Source: an uncultured beta proteobacterium (GTDB lineage: Bacteria; Pseudomonadota; Gammaproteobacteria; Burkholderiales; Burkholderiaceae_C). Taken from it: a stretch of DNA of 50,080 nt. Below, one piece after another: positions 7,738-16,235 of the stretch. Under the pieces are notes generated by a model. That model was given only the letters and a program-made list of their open reading frames with translations, ran no database searches and was not told where the DNA came from. Position 1 is the stretch's first letter. Each line of letters starts with the position of its first letter. Where the stretch lies: assembly GCA_903938815.1 (NCBI GenBank), contig CAJAES010000037.1:1-50080 (forward strand), given 5' to 3'. A program made the position numbers and the translations under genes.

Positions 7738-8985
7738 ATGAGCAATTACGCGGAAATCATAAACTTAGTCATCGGTGTCCACCGATCCGGCACATCCCTG
7801 CTGACACAGGGCCTCGTCGAGGCTGGCGCGCGATTAGGCAACTTTTCAGACAGCTTTGATTTAGATAACCCTCGGGGTTATTTCGAACATAAAGAAGTAG
7901 TGCGTTTCAACGAACGCCTGCTTTCTCATCTAGGCGTCTCATGGGATAACTGGGGGTTTCGCGCTAGCGAATTGGACATCAGGGCGCCTGCCCTCGCGAC
8001 TTGGCGAGAAGAAGCTGCGGATATCCTCCGAGCGGCCTTTGTAGGATCGGGTCCCTTCATTCTGAAGGATCCGAGGATCGCCTCTCTCGCGTCTTTCTGG
8101 GAGCGTGTTGTCCCTGATGCGGGTTTCAAGTTGAGGCGCATTCTGATTCTGCGGGACCCTGCAGAGGTTGCCGAAAGCCAACGCCAACGCGTCGTGCGCC
8201 GACCACTCGAGTTTCCTGTGATCGCTGACGTCGAACCGATGGCTGCGCTCTGGGCCGTGACCATGTCGGAGGTTCTGGGAGCGTTATCAGATGACGAAAC
8301 GTTGCTAGTCAGCCACGCGTCCTTGCTGACCGATCCCGTGCCAACGCTTTCTACTGCTGCTGCGTTTGCGGGCTTGTCCACCAACCCGCGCGAAATCACT
8401 CGGTTTGCGGCGGAAGGCGTAAAGAAAGACCTGTATCGATCGCGGCCACCAACCGACCAAAGCGCCAGGGGGGCGTGGATGAACGTGGCGCAAGCCTTGT
8501 TTAACGACCTGATCCGCGCCGGCACGCCGCGACAGCTATCGATGGCCGAGGCTCGCGCCATAGGTGAGAGTCAGCGAGAACTAAGCTCGCTGTTACTAAC
8601 GCTATCAGCTGTTCGTCCCACCATTACACGAATGCAGCTATCGCAGAAGAATCGGGAGCAGCAGCAGCAGCGGCAGCAGGAGCAACTCGCTGCGCTTGCC
8701 AGTTTTATCTGGGCCATTGCGCCTCTAGGCGGCTACGCTCCCAAACCTATGATCAGAACGGCTATAGAGCGGTCGTGGCAATTGGCCGAGGAAAGCGATC
8801 TGGCCAAGTCGAGTTTCGCGTTTTCGCACACATTGGGTCGGCTACTACTGGTGGCGGGCGGAACAGGAGAAGCATTGGCATGGCTTGACCGAATTCGCAC
8901 GCAGTTCGGACATGCTCCGGCCTACCTGCAACTGGAACAGGAGGTCTTAAAACTGCCCAACACCCAAGCAGAGCGACCTCCCTAA
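7738..8985 (+). CDS. Sulfotransferase-family protein
   Basis: This 415-residue protein has the 5'-phosphosulfate-binding loop GVHRSGTSLL near residue 13, the segment FILKDPRI around 107 and a 3'-phosphate motif LILRDPAEVAES around 140. All are typical of PAPS-dependent sulfotransferases that act on glycans. Residues beyond 270 are outside the usual domain and contain a Gln/Arg-rich, probably coiled-coil stretch (REQQQQRQQEQ) and an alpha-helical tail. No membrane segment is seen. It stands alone after an AT-rich gap and faces the convergent helicase gene, so it may have its own promoter. It could add sulfate to the polysaccharide built by neighbouring enzymes; the acceptor cannot be read from the sequence. 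The ribosome site before ATG 7738 is weak. Confidence 0.75.
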   Translation: MSNYAEIINLVIGVHRSGTSLLTQGLVEAGARLGNFSDSFDLDNPRGYFEHKEVVRFNERLLSHLGVSWDNWGFRASELDIRAPALATWREEAADILRAAFVGSGPFILKDPRIASLASFWERVVPDAGFKLRRILILRDPAEVAESQRQRVVRRPLEFPVIADVEPMAALWAVTMSEVLGALSDDETLLVSHASLLTDPVPTLSTAAAFAGLSTNPREITRFAAEGVKKDLYRSRPPTDQSARGAWMNVAQALFNDLIRAGTPRQLSMAEARAIGESQRELSSLLLTLSAVRPTITRMQLSQKNREQQQQRQQEQLAALASFIWAIAPLGGYAPKPMIRTAIERSWQLAEESDLAKSSFAFSHTLGRLLLVAGGTGEALAWLDRIRTQFGHAPAYLQLEQEVLKLPNTQAERPP

Positions 8986-9020
8986 GACGGGGTTATGCCC
9001 AACACGAGTCCATCCATTGG

Positions 9021-9046
9021 CTAGGCAACGCCACGAAATTGCCTAG
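9021..9046. terminator. Hairpin between convergent genes, possible bidirectional terminator
   Basis: CTAGGCAA at 9021-9028 and TTGCCTAG at 9039-9046 form a perfect 8-bp stem with a 10-nt loop. It sits between the ends of the sulfotransferase gene and the helicase gene. No T-run follows on either strand, so it is not a classical intrinsic terminator. Confidence 0.4.
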
Positions 9047-9054
9047 AGGCAACC

Positions 9055-10557
9055 TCAGCCTCTACCGCCACCCAGCAAAGACGCCACCTTACGCTTCGCC
9101 CGGATATTCGGCGCCCGCGATGGCGAAGGCGTGCCGCCTGGGGCCGACTTCTCCCACGACGGCGGCTCGTCGGAGGCGCGGGCCTCGTACGGCTTGTCGA
9201 AGAACGGGTCCGACGACGCCTGCCGCCGCGGCGCGTAACGCTCGGGCGAGCGCTCACGCGGGCGGTCGGACGCGTACTCCGCCACGGGTTCGGGGGCACG
9301 TTCGGCAGCGGCCGGTGCGGCTGGCGCCACACGTGCGGGTTCGTCATCGAACTGACGGCGCGGGGCCCGGCGCGGGCGGTCGTCTTCCAGCTCGAAGGGT
9401 TCGATCTCGATCGGCTTCTTGATCAGCTTCTCGATGTCGGCCACCAGCCGGTTGTCGTCACGCGTGACGAGCGTCACCGCCAGGCCGGAGGCACCCGCGC
9501 GGCCGGTGCGGCCGATGCGGTGCACGTAGTCTTCCGCATTGAACGGCACGTCGAAGTTGAAGACGGCGGGCAGGTCGGCGATGTCCAGGCCGCGGGCGGC
9601 CACGTCGGTGGCCACCAGCAGGTCGACTTCGCCGGCCTTGAAAGCGGCCAGCGCCTTCAGGCGCTCGTCCTGGCTCTTGTCGCCGTGCAGGGCCTGCGTC
9701 TTGAGGCCGTCGCGCTCGAAGGTGCGCGCCAGGCGGGCGGCGCCGAGCTTGGAGTTCACGAAGATGATGGCCTGCGACAGCTCCCGCTTCTTCAGGATCT
9801 GGCGGATCACGGCGCGCTTGTCGTCGTCGGTCGTGCTGTAGAAGCGCTGCTCGACGTTGGTGGCCGTCGCGTTGGGCCGGGCCACTTCCACCAGGAGCGG
9901 ATCCTGCAGGTAGCTGGAGGCCAGCTTCTTGATCTCGGGGCTGAAGGTGGCCGAGAACAGCAGGGTCTGCCGGGTCTTGGGCAGGTAGGCCAGGATGCGC
10001 TGCAGGTCAGGCAGGAAGCCGATGTCGAGCATGCGGTCGGCTTCGTCGAGGACGACGTACTCGACCTGGTTCAGGATGGCGTTCTTGGCCTCGATGTGGT
10101 CGAGCAGACGGCCGGGCGTGGCAATCAGCACCTCGACGCCGCCCTTGAGCACCAGGGTCTGGGGCTTCATGTCGATGCCGCCGAAGACCACCGTGGAGCG
10201 CAGCTGCGTGTGCTTGGCGTAGGTCTTGACGTTGTTGGCCACCTGGTCGGCCAGCTCCCGCGTGGGCGCCAGCACCAGTGCGCGCACCGGGTGGCGGGCC
10301 GGGGACATGCTGGCGTTTTCGTGCCGCAGCATCTTCTGCAGCAGAGGGATGGTGAACGCGGCAGTCTTGCCGGTGCCTGTCTGGGCGGCACCCATGATGT
10401 CGCGGCCTGCAAGCACCAGAGGGATTGCCTTGGCCTGGATGGGCGTCATGCCGGTGTAGCCGGAATCAGCCACTGCGCGAAGCAGCTTGGGGTCGAGCGG
10501 GAGGGTGTCGAAACGCGGCGCCGGGATCGGGGCGCCTTCCGGGGGTAGGTCTGTCAT
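9055..10557 (-). CDS. rhlE: DEAD-box ATP-dependent RNA helicase, RhlE type
   Basis: The 500-residue protein has all core helicase motifs in order: Q motif around 15-41 (TPIQ), Walker A AQTGTGKT 58-65, PTREL 98-102, TPGR 147-150, DEAD 171-174, SAT 202-204, ARGLD 321-325 and HRIGRTGR 346-353. From about residue 395 the tail is low-complexity and rich in Arg, Pro, Glu and Ala, ending in a basic stretch (RAKRKVASLL). Such tails help RhlE-type enzymes bind RNA. It unwinds structured RNA in the cytoplasm, typically in ribosome assembly or mRNA decay. Its ATG overlaps the stop of the upstream sugar-phosphate transferase gene by 4 bp (ATGA), an unusual partnership implying translational coupling. Confidence 0.95.
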   Translation of the reverse strand: MTDLPPEGAPIPAPRFDTLPLDPKLLRAVADSGYTGMTPIQAKAIPLVLAGRDIMGAAQTGTGKTAAFTIPLLQKMLRHENASMSPARHPVRALVLAPTRELADQVANNVKTYAKHTQLRSTVVFGGIDMKPQTLVLKGGVEVLIATPGRLLDHIEAKNAILNQVEYVVLDEADRMLDIGFLPDLQRILAYLPKTRQTLLFSATFSPEIKKLASSYLQDPLLVEVARPNATATNVEQRFYSTTDDDKRAVIRQILKKRELSQAIIFVNSKLGAARLARTFERDGLKTQALHGDKSQDERLKALAAFKAGEVDLLVATDVAARGLDIADLPAVFNFDVPFNAEDYVHRIGRTGRAGASGLAVTLVTRDDNRLVADIEKLIKKPIEIEPFELEDDRPRRAPRRQFDDEPARVAPAAPAAAERAPEPVAEYASDRPRERSPERYAPRRQASSDPFFDKPYEARASDEPPSWEKSAPGGTPSPSRAPNIRAKRKVASLLGGGRG

Positions 10558-11735
10558 GTCCCCCGATTATCGCCCGCATCGAGCGGAACGGGGCGGGAAC
10601 CCAGAATCCGCAGCAGACGGGGGGACCGGAAGCGCACGATGCGCCAGTACAGGACCACGTAAACCAGCCCGAACAGCAGGAGGAAGACGGCGATGGCGCC
10701 ACTGTTCCCCCAAAACAACAGCGCCGGCATGATGGAGGCCATGCACAGGGCCCACAGGACCGGCGAAGTCATGGAATTGCGCCGTGTCAGCGCCTTGGCG
10801 CTCTTGTCGCCCACGGCCCAGCGCATCACGCGCCGGTAGACCAGCGAGTGCAGGTGGATGCCGTCGGGCATGTGCGGCGGCGTGGCCCGCAGGAACCGCC
10901 GCCGGTAGATGGAAAACAGCGTCTCGAAGACCGGGTAGATGCACGCCAGCAGCGGAAACAGCGGCGAGACCTCGGGGTTGCGCACCAGCAGCAGGATGGA
11001 GACCTCGGCCACGTAGAAGCCCAGGAAATAGGCGCCGCCGTCGCCCAGGAAGATCAGGCCTCCGGGGAAGTTCCAGACGAAGAAGCCCAGCACCGCGCCG
11101 ATACCCGCCAGCGCCAGCGTGCCGACGAGCGGGTCGCCCACCTGGAAAGCCACGTAGGCGATGGCGCCCAGGATGATCATCACGCACATCGAGGCCAGGC
11201 CGTTGAAGCCGTCGATGATGTTCACCGAGTTGGCGATGCCGGCCACGGCCAGCAGCGTGAGCGCCGCGCCGCCAACGGTGAACGACGCCACCCAGTCCAG
11301 GCCCGGAATGTCGGTGCGCGTGATGATGGCGCCCAGCAAGGCCATGGTCAGCGCGGCCGACAGCATGGTGGCCAGCAACCGCCACCGCGGGCTCACGCGC
11401 TTGGTGAGGTCTTCTATGACGCCCGCGCCAAATGCCGGCAGGCCGCAGGCCAGCAGGACGAGGCCGACCCGGGCCACGTCGTTCTGCACGAACCACAGCA
11501 CGCCCATCGCCCCCAGAAGGCCCACGACGATGCCGATGCCGCCCACACGCGGCACGGCGCGGGCATGAAATTTCTGCGGTCCTGAAAGATCGTTGTCGAG
11601 CGAGAAGCGCGCGTGCTTCTTCACCGATCGGATCACGAGGAGCGTCACCGCCAGGGAAACCGCGAATGAAATCAGGATCGAGAGCACCCACAGATTGTAG
11701 GAGCCGGCCCGGATGGCTCGGCGAGGGTGCCGCAT
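10554..11735 (-). CDS. WecA/MraY-type undecaprenyl-phosphate sugar-1-phosphate transferase
   Basis: This 393-residue integral membrane protein has about ten hydrophobic helices and the hallmark motifs of the PNPT family: NIIDGFNGL (substrate and metal site), FLGDGGAYFLGF and the late loop PDGIHLHSL with the His pair typical of the WecA group. Such enzymes transfer HexNAc-1-phosphate from a UDP-sugar to undecaprenyl phosphate at the inner membrane, the first step of lipid-linked glycan assembly. It is the only recognisable initiating transferase in the window. Start ATG 11733-11735 is used; GTG 11685-11687, closer to the first membrane helix, is an alternative with no better ribosome site. It diverges from the Wza-like gene across about 70 bp and overlaps rhlE downstream. 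Confidence 0.85.
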   Translation of the reverse strand: MRHPRRAIRAGSYNLWVLSILISFAVSLAVTLLVIRSVKKHARFSLDNDLSGPQKFHARAVPRVGGIGIVVGLLGAMGVLWFVQNDVARVGLVLLACGLPAFGAGVIEDLTKRVSPRWRLLATMLSAALTMALLGAIITRTDIPGLDWVASFTVGGAALTLLAVAGIANSVNIIDGFNGLASMCVMIILGAIAYVAFQVGDPLVGTLALAGIGAVLGFFVWNFPGGLIFLGDGGAYFLGFYVAEVSILLLVRNPEVSPLFPLLACIYPVFETLFSIYRRRFLRATPPHMPDGIHLHSLVYRRVMRWAVGDKSAKALTRRNSMTSPVLWALCMASIMPALLFWGNSGAIAVFLLLFGLVYVVLYWRIVRFRSPRLLRILGSRPVPLDAGDNRGT

Positions 11736-11804
11736 AGAATCGTGGGCTGCCCGGTGGATGGGCCTGCCCCGCTCTGCCGAGCCGATCGATCTGGCCGAAA
11801 CGTG

Positions 11805-13712
11805 ATGAAACCACTCCGTATACCGACGACGACGCAGACCCTGGCCAGGATGTTCGCGGCGCTTGCGGTCTGCATGGGCCTGATCGGGCCCGCCGCAGCG
11901 CAGACTTCCGCGGCATCGCCTTCCCAGGCGGCGTCGAGCCCTTCGTTCGCGGGCGACGACATCTATCCCGCCACGACCCGGCTTCAGCAGCAGCAGCAGC
12001 AGCAGACGATGCAGCCCGGCGGCAAGCTCCCAGCGCAGACCCAGCCGGTCGCGCGCCCTTCCCTGCCTTACCAGCCCGGCGAGTTCGAGCGCTTCGTACA
12101 GGCGCTGGCGGGGCGGGAGGCGCGCATCCGGCGCTTCGGCGCCGAGCTCGTCTCGGAGTTGCCCGATGTACTGGCCCAGGACATCAGCCCGATGGCGCCG
12201 CCGGACTACGTGCTCGCCCCTGGCGACGAAGTCCTGCTGACCTTGTGGGGCAGCGTCGACGCCGACCTGCGCCTGATGGTCGACCGCGGCGGCCGCATCG
12301 CGGTGCCGCGCGTGGGCAGCATCCAGGTCGCGGGGGTACGGCAGGCCGAACTGGCCGCCGTGATCGAACGGCGCGTCGCGCAGGTGTTCCGCAATTTCCA
12401 GGTCAGCGTCTCGCTCGGGCAGCTGCGCGGCATTCGCGTCTTCGTCACGGGCTTCGTCGTCAAGCCCGGCACCTACACAGTGAGCGCGCTGTCCACCGTG
12501 GTGGGCGCCATGATGCAGGCGGGCGGCCCGTCGGCGGCGGGCAGCTTCCGGCAGGTGGAGCTGCGCCGCAACGGCGCGCTCGTCGCCGGCTTCGACCTCT
12601 ACGACCTGCTGCTCAAGGGCAACCGGTCGGCCGACCGCACCCTGCAGGGGGGCGATGTCGTGCACGTGGGCCCCGTGGGCACCCAGGTGGGCGTGATCGG
12701 CAGCGTCAACCAGGCCGCCGTGTTCGAGCTGGCCCCGGGCGAAGGCGTGGCCGACGCACTGCGCATGGCCGGCGGCTTTTCGGCCGTGGCCGACCGGTCC
12801 CGGCTGTCGGTGGAGCGGCTGCAGGAGCGCACTGCGCGCCGCGTGGCCGAGCTGGCGCTGCCGCGCGACGCGGCCATGCCGCTGTCCAACGGCGACGTGC
12901 TGTTCGCGTTCAGCGCCGCCGAGGTGGTGCCGTCCACGCAGAACCAGAACAAGCGCGTGCGTGTGGACGGTGAGGTCCTGCGGCCCGGCGAATACGTCCT
13001 GCCCCCCGGCAGCACGCTGCAGGAAGCCCTGCGCGCCGCGGGCGGCCTGACGAGCGCGGCCTTCATCTACGGCACGCAGTTCACGCGCGACAGCGTGCGC
13101 CAGACGCAACAGGAAAACTACGACCGTGCGCTGCGCGACCTGGAGACGGACATCACGCGTGCGGCGGGCACGCAGCGCGTGTCTTCGGCCGAGCAGGCCG
13201 CCAGCAGCGAGGCGCAGGCCGCTGCCACTTCCCGCCTGCTCGAACGCCTGCGGGCGCTCAAGCCCAGCGGCCGCGTGGTGCTGAGCATGGCCACCGACAG
13301 CAGCGGGCTGCCCGAACTCCTGCTCGAGGACGGCGACCGGCTTTACGTTCCGCCCAAGCCGTCCACGGTGGGCGTGTTCGGCAGTGTCTTCAACACCGGC
13401 AGCTACCTGCACGGCGACGGCCGCACCTTGTCTGACTACCTGCGGCTGGCGGGCGGGCCCACCAAAGGTGCAGACGAGAGCAGTATCTTCGTCGTCCGCG
13501 CCAACGGCCAGGTCATCAGCGGCCGTCAGCGCGGGGGCGATTCCTGGTTTCGGGCCGACACCCTGCAACAGGTGCGCGCCGAGCCCGGCGACACGCTCTT
13601 CGTGCCCGAGGAAATGGACAAGACCACATTCGTCCAGGCCGCGAAGGACTGGACGCAGATCCTCTACCAGTTCGGCATCGGGATCGCCGGCATCGTGAGC
13701 GCGTCGAGATGA
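11805..13712 (+). CDS. Wza-like polysaccharide export protein with SLBB domains
   Basis: The 635-residue protein begins with a signal peptide (basic start, hydrophobic core, AAAQ cleavage region). No convincing lipobox is present: the LAVC sequence inside the core has Val before Cys. From about residue 135 (APGDEVLLTLWG) comes the polysaccharide-export domain, then several SLBB-type repeats with the pattern VxGxVxxPGxY seen as VTGFVVKPGTY, VDGEVLRPGEY and VFGSVFNTGSY. Such proteins form the outer-membrane exit channel for capsule or exopolysaccharide. A run of seven glutamines encoded by CAG lies near residue 63. ATG 11805 is chosen because it begins the signal peptide; an in-frame ATG at 11727 would spoil it. 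Its stop overlaps the next gene as ATGA. Confidence 0.85.
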   Translation: MKPLRIPTTTQTLARMFAALAVCMGLIGPAAAQTSAASPSQAASSPSFAGDDIYPATTRLQQQQQQQTMQPGGKLPAQTQPVARPSLPYQPGEFERFVQALAGREARIRRFGAELVSELPDVLAQDISPMAPPDYVLAPGDEVLLTLWGSVDADLRLMVDRGGRIAVPRVGSIQVAGVRQAELAAVIERRVAQVFRNFQVSVSLGQLRGIRVFVTGFVVKPGTYTVSALSTVVGAMMQAGGPSAAGSFRQVELRRNGALVAGFDLYDLLLKGNRSADRTLQGGDVVHVGPVGTQVGVIGSVNQAAVFELAPGEGVADALRMAGGFSAVADRSRLSVERLQERTARRVAELALPRDAAMPLSNGDVLFAFSAAEVVPSTQNQNKRVRVDGEVLRPGEYVLPPGSTLQEALRAAGGLTSAAFIYGTQFTRDSVRQTQQENYDRALRDLETDITRAAGTQRVSSAEQAASSEAQAAATSRLLERLRALKPSGRVVLSMATDSSGLPELLLEDGDRLYVPPKPSTVGVFGSVFNTGSYLHGDGRTLSDYLRLAGGPTKGADESSIFVVRANGQVISGRQRGGDSWFRADTLQQVRAEPGDTLFVPEEMDKTTFVQAAKDWTQILYQFGIGIAGIVSASR

Positions 13713-14887
13713 GCGAACAGGCGCTCGAAGAACGCCCCGAGGCACGGGGGGCCGAAGACGAACTGCCGAGCTTGCTCGACCTCGCCGTGCCACTGGCCGC
13801 CCACCTGCGCCTGCTTGTCATCGGGCCGATCCTGGCCGGCCTGCTGGCGCTGGGCGTCAGCTACCTGATCGCACCCACCTTCACGGCACGCACGCTCTTC
13901 CTTCCGCCACAGCAGCAGCAGAACATGGCGGCCTCCGCGCTCGCGTCGCTGGGTGCCCTGTCGGGCTTGGCCGGCGCGGTCGGCGGCATCAAGAGCCCCA
14001 TCGACCAGTACGTGGCGCTCATGCAGAGCAGGTCCGTTGCCGACCGGATGATCGACGAGTTCAAGCTGATGTCGGTATACGACGAGAAGTACCGCAGCGA
14101 GGCACGCAAGGAACTCGCACGGAATGTCCGCATGGTGGCCGGCAAGAAGGACGGCTTGATATCGGTCGAAGTGGACGACGAGGATCCGGCTCGCGCAGCC
14201 CAGATGGCCAATCGCTATGTCGATGAACTCCGCCGACTGTCCACCCAACTGGTGCTGACCGAGGCCCAGCAGCGCCGGTCTTTCTTCGAGGGCGAGGTCG
14301 CCAAGACGCGTGAGAGGCTCACCAAGACCCAGACAGAGCTTCAGGCCAGCGGATTCACGCCGGGTGCGCTGAAGGCCGAACCACGAGCGGCCGCCGAGAC
14401 CTACGCGAAGCTTCGCGCCGAGGTCACTGCCGCAGAGGTCCGTCTTCAGACGCTCCGCCGCGGCCGGGCGGACACATCCCCCGAAGTCCAGCAGCAGCAG
14501 ACTCTGCTGATCGCACTGCGCGATGCGCTGTCCAAGATGGAGGCGAACACGGGGGCAGCACCAGAGACCGGCTACATCGGGAAGTACCGGGACTTCAAGT
14601 ACCAGGAAACGTTGTTCGAACTCTTCTCCCGCCAGTACGAACTCGCCCGCCTCGACGAAAGCCGCGAAGGCGGGCTGATTCAGGTCGTCGATGCTGCGAC
14701 ACCGCCCGACCGCAAGAGCAGCCCGAAGCGCGCGATCATCGCCGTAGTGACGACCCTGGTGTCGTTCCTGCTGCTGATGGGGGCCGTGATGGCGCGCCAC
14801 TGGTGGCACCTGGCTTCAGCCAACCCGTTGACTGCCCGAAAACTGGACAGCCTGGGCGCGGCGCTCAGGCACGGAAAGCGTCGCTGA
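13709..14887 (+). CDS. Wzz-like polysaccharide co-polymerase / chain-length determinant
   Basis: The 392-residue protein has the classic Wzz layout: a membrane helix near residues 33-55, a large periplasmic alpha-helical part with coiled-coil character (about 170-280), and a second membrane helix near 340-362 preceded by a proline-rich motif (TPPDRKSSPKRA). It lacks the cytoplasmic tyrosine-kinase domain of Wzc proteins; only about 30 residues follow the second helix. It should set chain length by acting with the Wzy polymerase and contact the Wza-like channel. The start overlaps the stop of the exporter gene by 4 bp, so the two are translationally coupled. No separate kinase gene is seen in the window. 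Confidence 0.85.
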   Translation: MSEQALEERPEARGAEDELPSLLDLAVPLAAHLRLLVIGPILAGLLALGVSYLIAPTFTARTLFLPPQQQQNMAASALASLGALSGLAGAVGGIKSPIDQYVALMQSRSVADRMIDEFKLMSVYDEKYRSEARKELARNVRMVAGKKDGLISVEVDDEDPARAAQMANRYVDELRRLSTQLVLTEAQQRRSFFEGEVAKTRERLTKTQTELQASGFTPGALKAEPRAAAETYAKLRAEVTAAEVRLQTLRRGRADTSPEVQQQQTLLIALRDALSKMEANTGAAPETGYIGKYRDFKYQETLFELFSRQYELARLDESREGGLIQVVDAATPPDRKSSPKRAIIAVVTTLVSFLLLMGAVMARHWWHLASANPLTARKLDSLGAALRHGKRR

Positions 14888-14890
14888 CGC

Positions 14891-14913
14891 GCCACCGGCC
14901 CGCAGGCCGTGGC
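14891..14913 (+). terminator. Hairpin between wzz-like gene and next glycosyltransferase
   Basis: GCCACcGGCC and GGCCGTGGC form a 9-bp stem with one bulged C and a CGCA tetraloop, in the 43-bp gap after the Wzz-like gene. No T-run follows. It may slow transcription or protect the upstream mRNA rather than terminate fully. Confidence 0.3.
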
Positions 14914-14930
14914 GCCATAACCGCCCACTC

Positions 14931-16235
14931 ATGGAACAGCAGCCGCACTTCACGATCATCATCCCTGCGAAGGATCGGGCGGAGTACCTGCGCCACACCC
15001 TTCGCACGTGCAGCCTCCAGGACTATGAAAACCTGGAGATCATCGTCTCCGACGACGGCAGCACGGATGGCACCCGACAGGTCGTGGAGACGGCCTCGCT
15101 GTCCGACCCTCGGATCCGGTACGCGACACCCGGTCAGGGTGTCGGCATGCGGGACAACTTCGAATTCGCGCTGAAGCAGGTCAGGCCCGGCTATGTGCTT
15201 GCACTCGGCGCAGACGACGGTCTACTGCCGCATGCAATTTCCGGCATGCTCCAGGTTCTGCGCGAAACCGGGCAGGAGATGCTCGCGTGGCCAGCGCCGG
15301 TCTATTCCTACGCCGGCGCCCGGACACCCGGAAGCCAACTGCTGCTGTACCGGCGCAGCGGCACCCGAATCGTCGACTCGTCCACCTTCCTGAAGCGGCA
15401 GGCTCTCGACCTGAGCTATCTGGGCGACACCGAATCCCCCATGTTCTACGTCAAGGGAGTGGTGTCGACCCGGTTGGTCGATCTCGTCCGCAGCCGCTCG
15501 ACCGACGGGCGTTTCTACGCCTGCTCCACGCCGGACGGCTACTCGGGCATCGTGCTGGCCGGTGAAGTCAGTTCCTATGCGTACTCGGGCAAGCCCTTCT
15601 CGATCTATGGCGTCTCGCCCACATCCCAGGGCATGAGCTACCTGGCGGGCGACGAACAGGCGCGACAGCGCTCGGAGGCCTTCTTCCGCAACGTCGCGAA
15701 GGCCCCGATGCATGCGCGACTGGCCTCGCAGCCCTACTCGCCCCTGATTTCGCTGATGACCGCCGACTACCTGTACACGGCGGCCGACCAGCGGGGGTGG
15801 CCCGGGCCGGCACCCGTGATCGATATGGAACGCTTGCTCCAGAAGTCTCTGGACGAACTCGCCCATGGCCTGTTCTCCGAGAATCGCATGGCTCGCGAAC
15901 TCAACATCCTTGGCGAGATTGCGGCGAGTTGCGGCCTGACAGGGCGCTTCCGGGAGATGCTCCGCCGCACGCGGCGCTTCGCGCGCAAGGACCCCTTCTC
16001 GGGCAACGGCATCAGTCCCAGCCAGGTCTTCCTCGACGGCGATCAGTATGGGTTGCGCAACATCTTCGATGCAGCCTACTTCGCCTATTGCGCGCACGAG
16101 TTCGTTCCCCGGCTGTCGCTGTCCGCCATCGGGCAGGCACTGGGGAATTCACTGCGCTACCGGCTGCAATCGATGCGGCGCGGCGAGCCCTTTCCCGATG
16201 AGTCCCGCTGGCGCGAACAGGCCGCGAAGACATGA
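14931..16235 (+). CDS. GT2-family glycosyltransferase
   Basis: The N-terminal 200 residues of this 434-residue protein form a GT-A fold of family 2: FTIIIPAKDRAEYLRHTL at the start, SDDGSTDG near 41-48 and the metal-binding ALGADDG near 90. The C-terminal half is helical and not recognised. No membrane helix is evident. It should transfer one sugar onto the lipid-linked repeat unit at the cytoplasmic face of the inner membrane; donor and acceptor cannot be deduced. Its stop overlaps the start of the polymerase-like gene by ATGA, so it belongs to the same operon. Confidence 0.85.
   Translation: MEQQPHFTIIIPAKDRAEYLRHTLRTCSLQDYENLEIIVSDDGSTDGTRQVVETASLSDPRIRYATPGQGVGMRDNFEFALKQVRPGYVLALGADDGLLPHAISGMLQVLRETGQEMLAWPAPVYSYAGARTPGSQLLLYRRSGTRIVDSSTFLKRQALDLSYLGDTESPMFYVKGVVSTRLVDLVRSRSTDGRFYACSTPDGYSGIVLAGEVSSYAYSGKPFSIYGVSPTSQGMSYLAGDEQARQRSEAFFRNVAKAPMHARLASQPYSPLISLMTADYLYTAADQRGWPGPAPVIDMERLLQKSLDELAHGLFSENRMARELNILGEIAASCGLTGRFREMLRRTRRFARKDPFSGNGISPSQVFLDGDQYGLRNIFDAAYFAYCAHEFVPRLSLSAIGQALGNSLRYRLQSMRRGEPFPDESRWREQAAKT

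Noticed and set aside
9520..10548. Long plus-strand frame opposite the RhlE helicase
   Set aside because: Codon pattern is His/Gln/Val/Gly shadow. The minus-strand helicase has all motifs.
10554..13793. A minus-strand frame open for over 1000 codons
   Set aside because: Only the part from 11735 downward reads as a real membrane protein. The upstream part is antisense to the Wza-like gene and is a His/Arg/Ala-rich shadow typical of GC-rich DNA.
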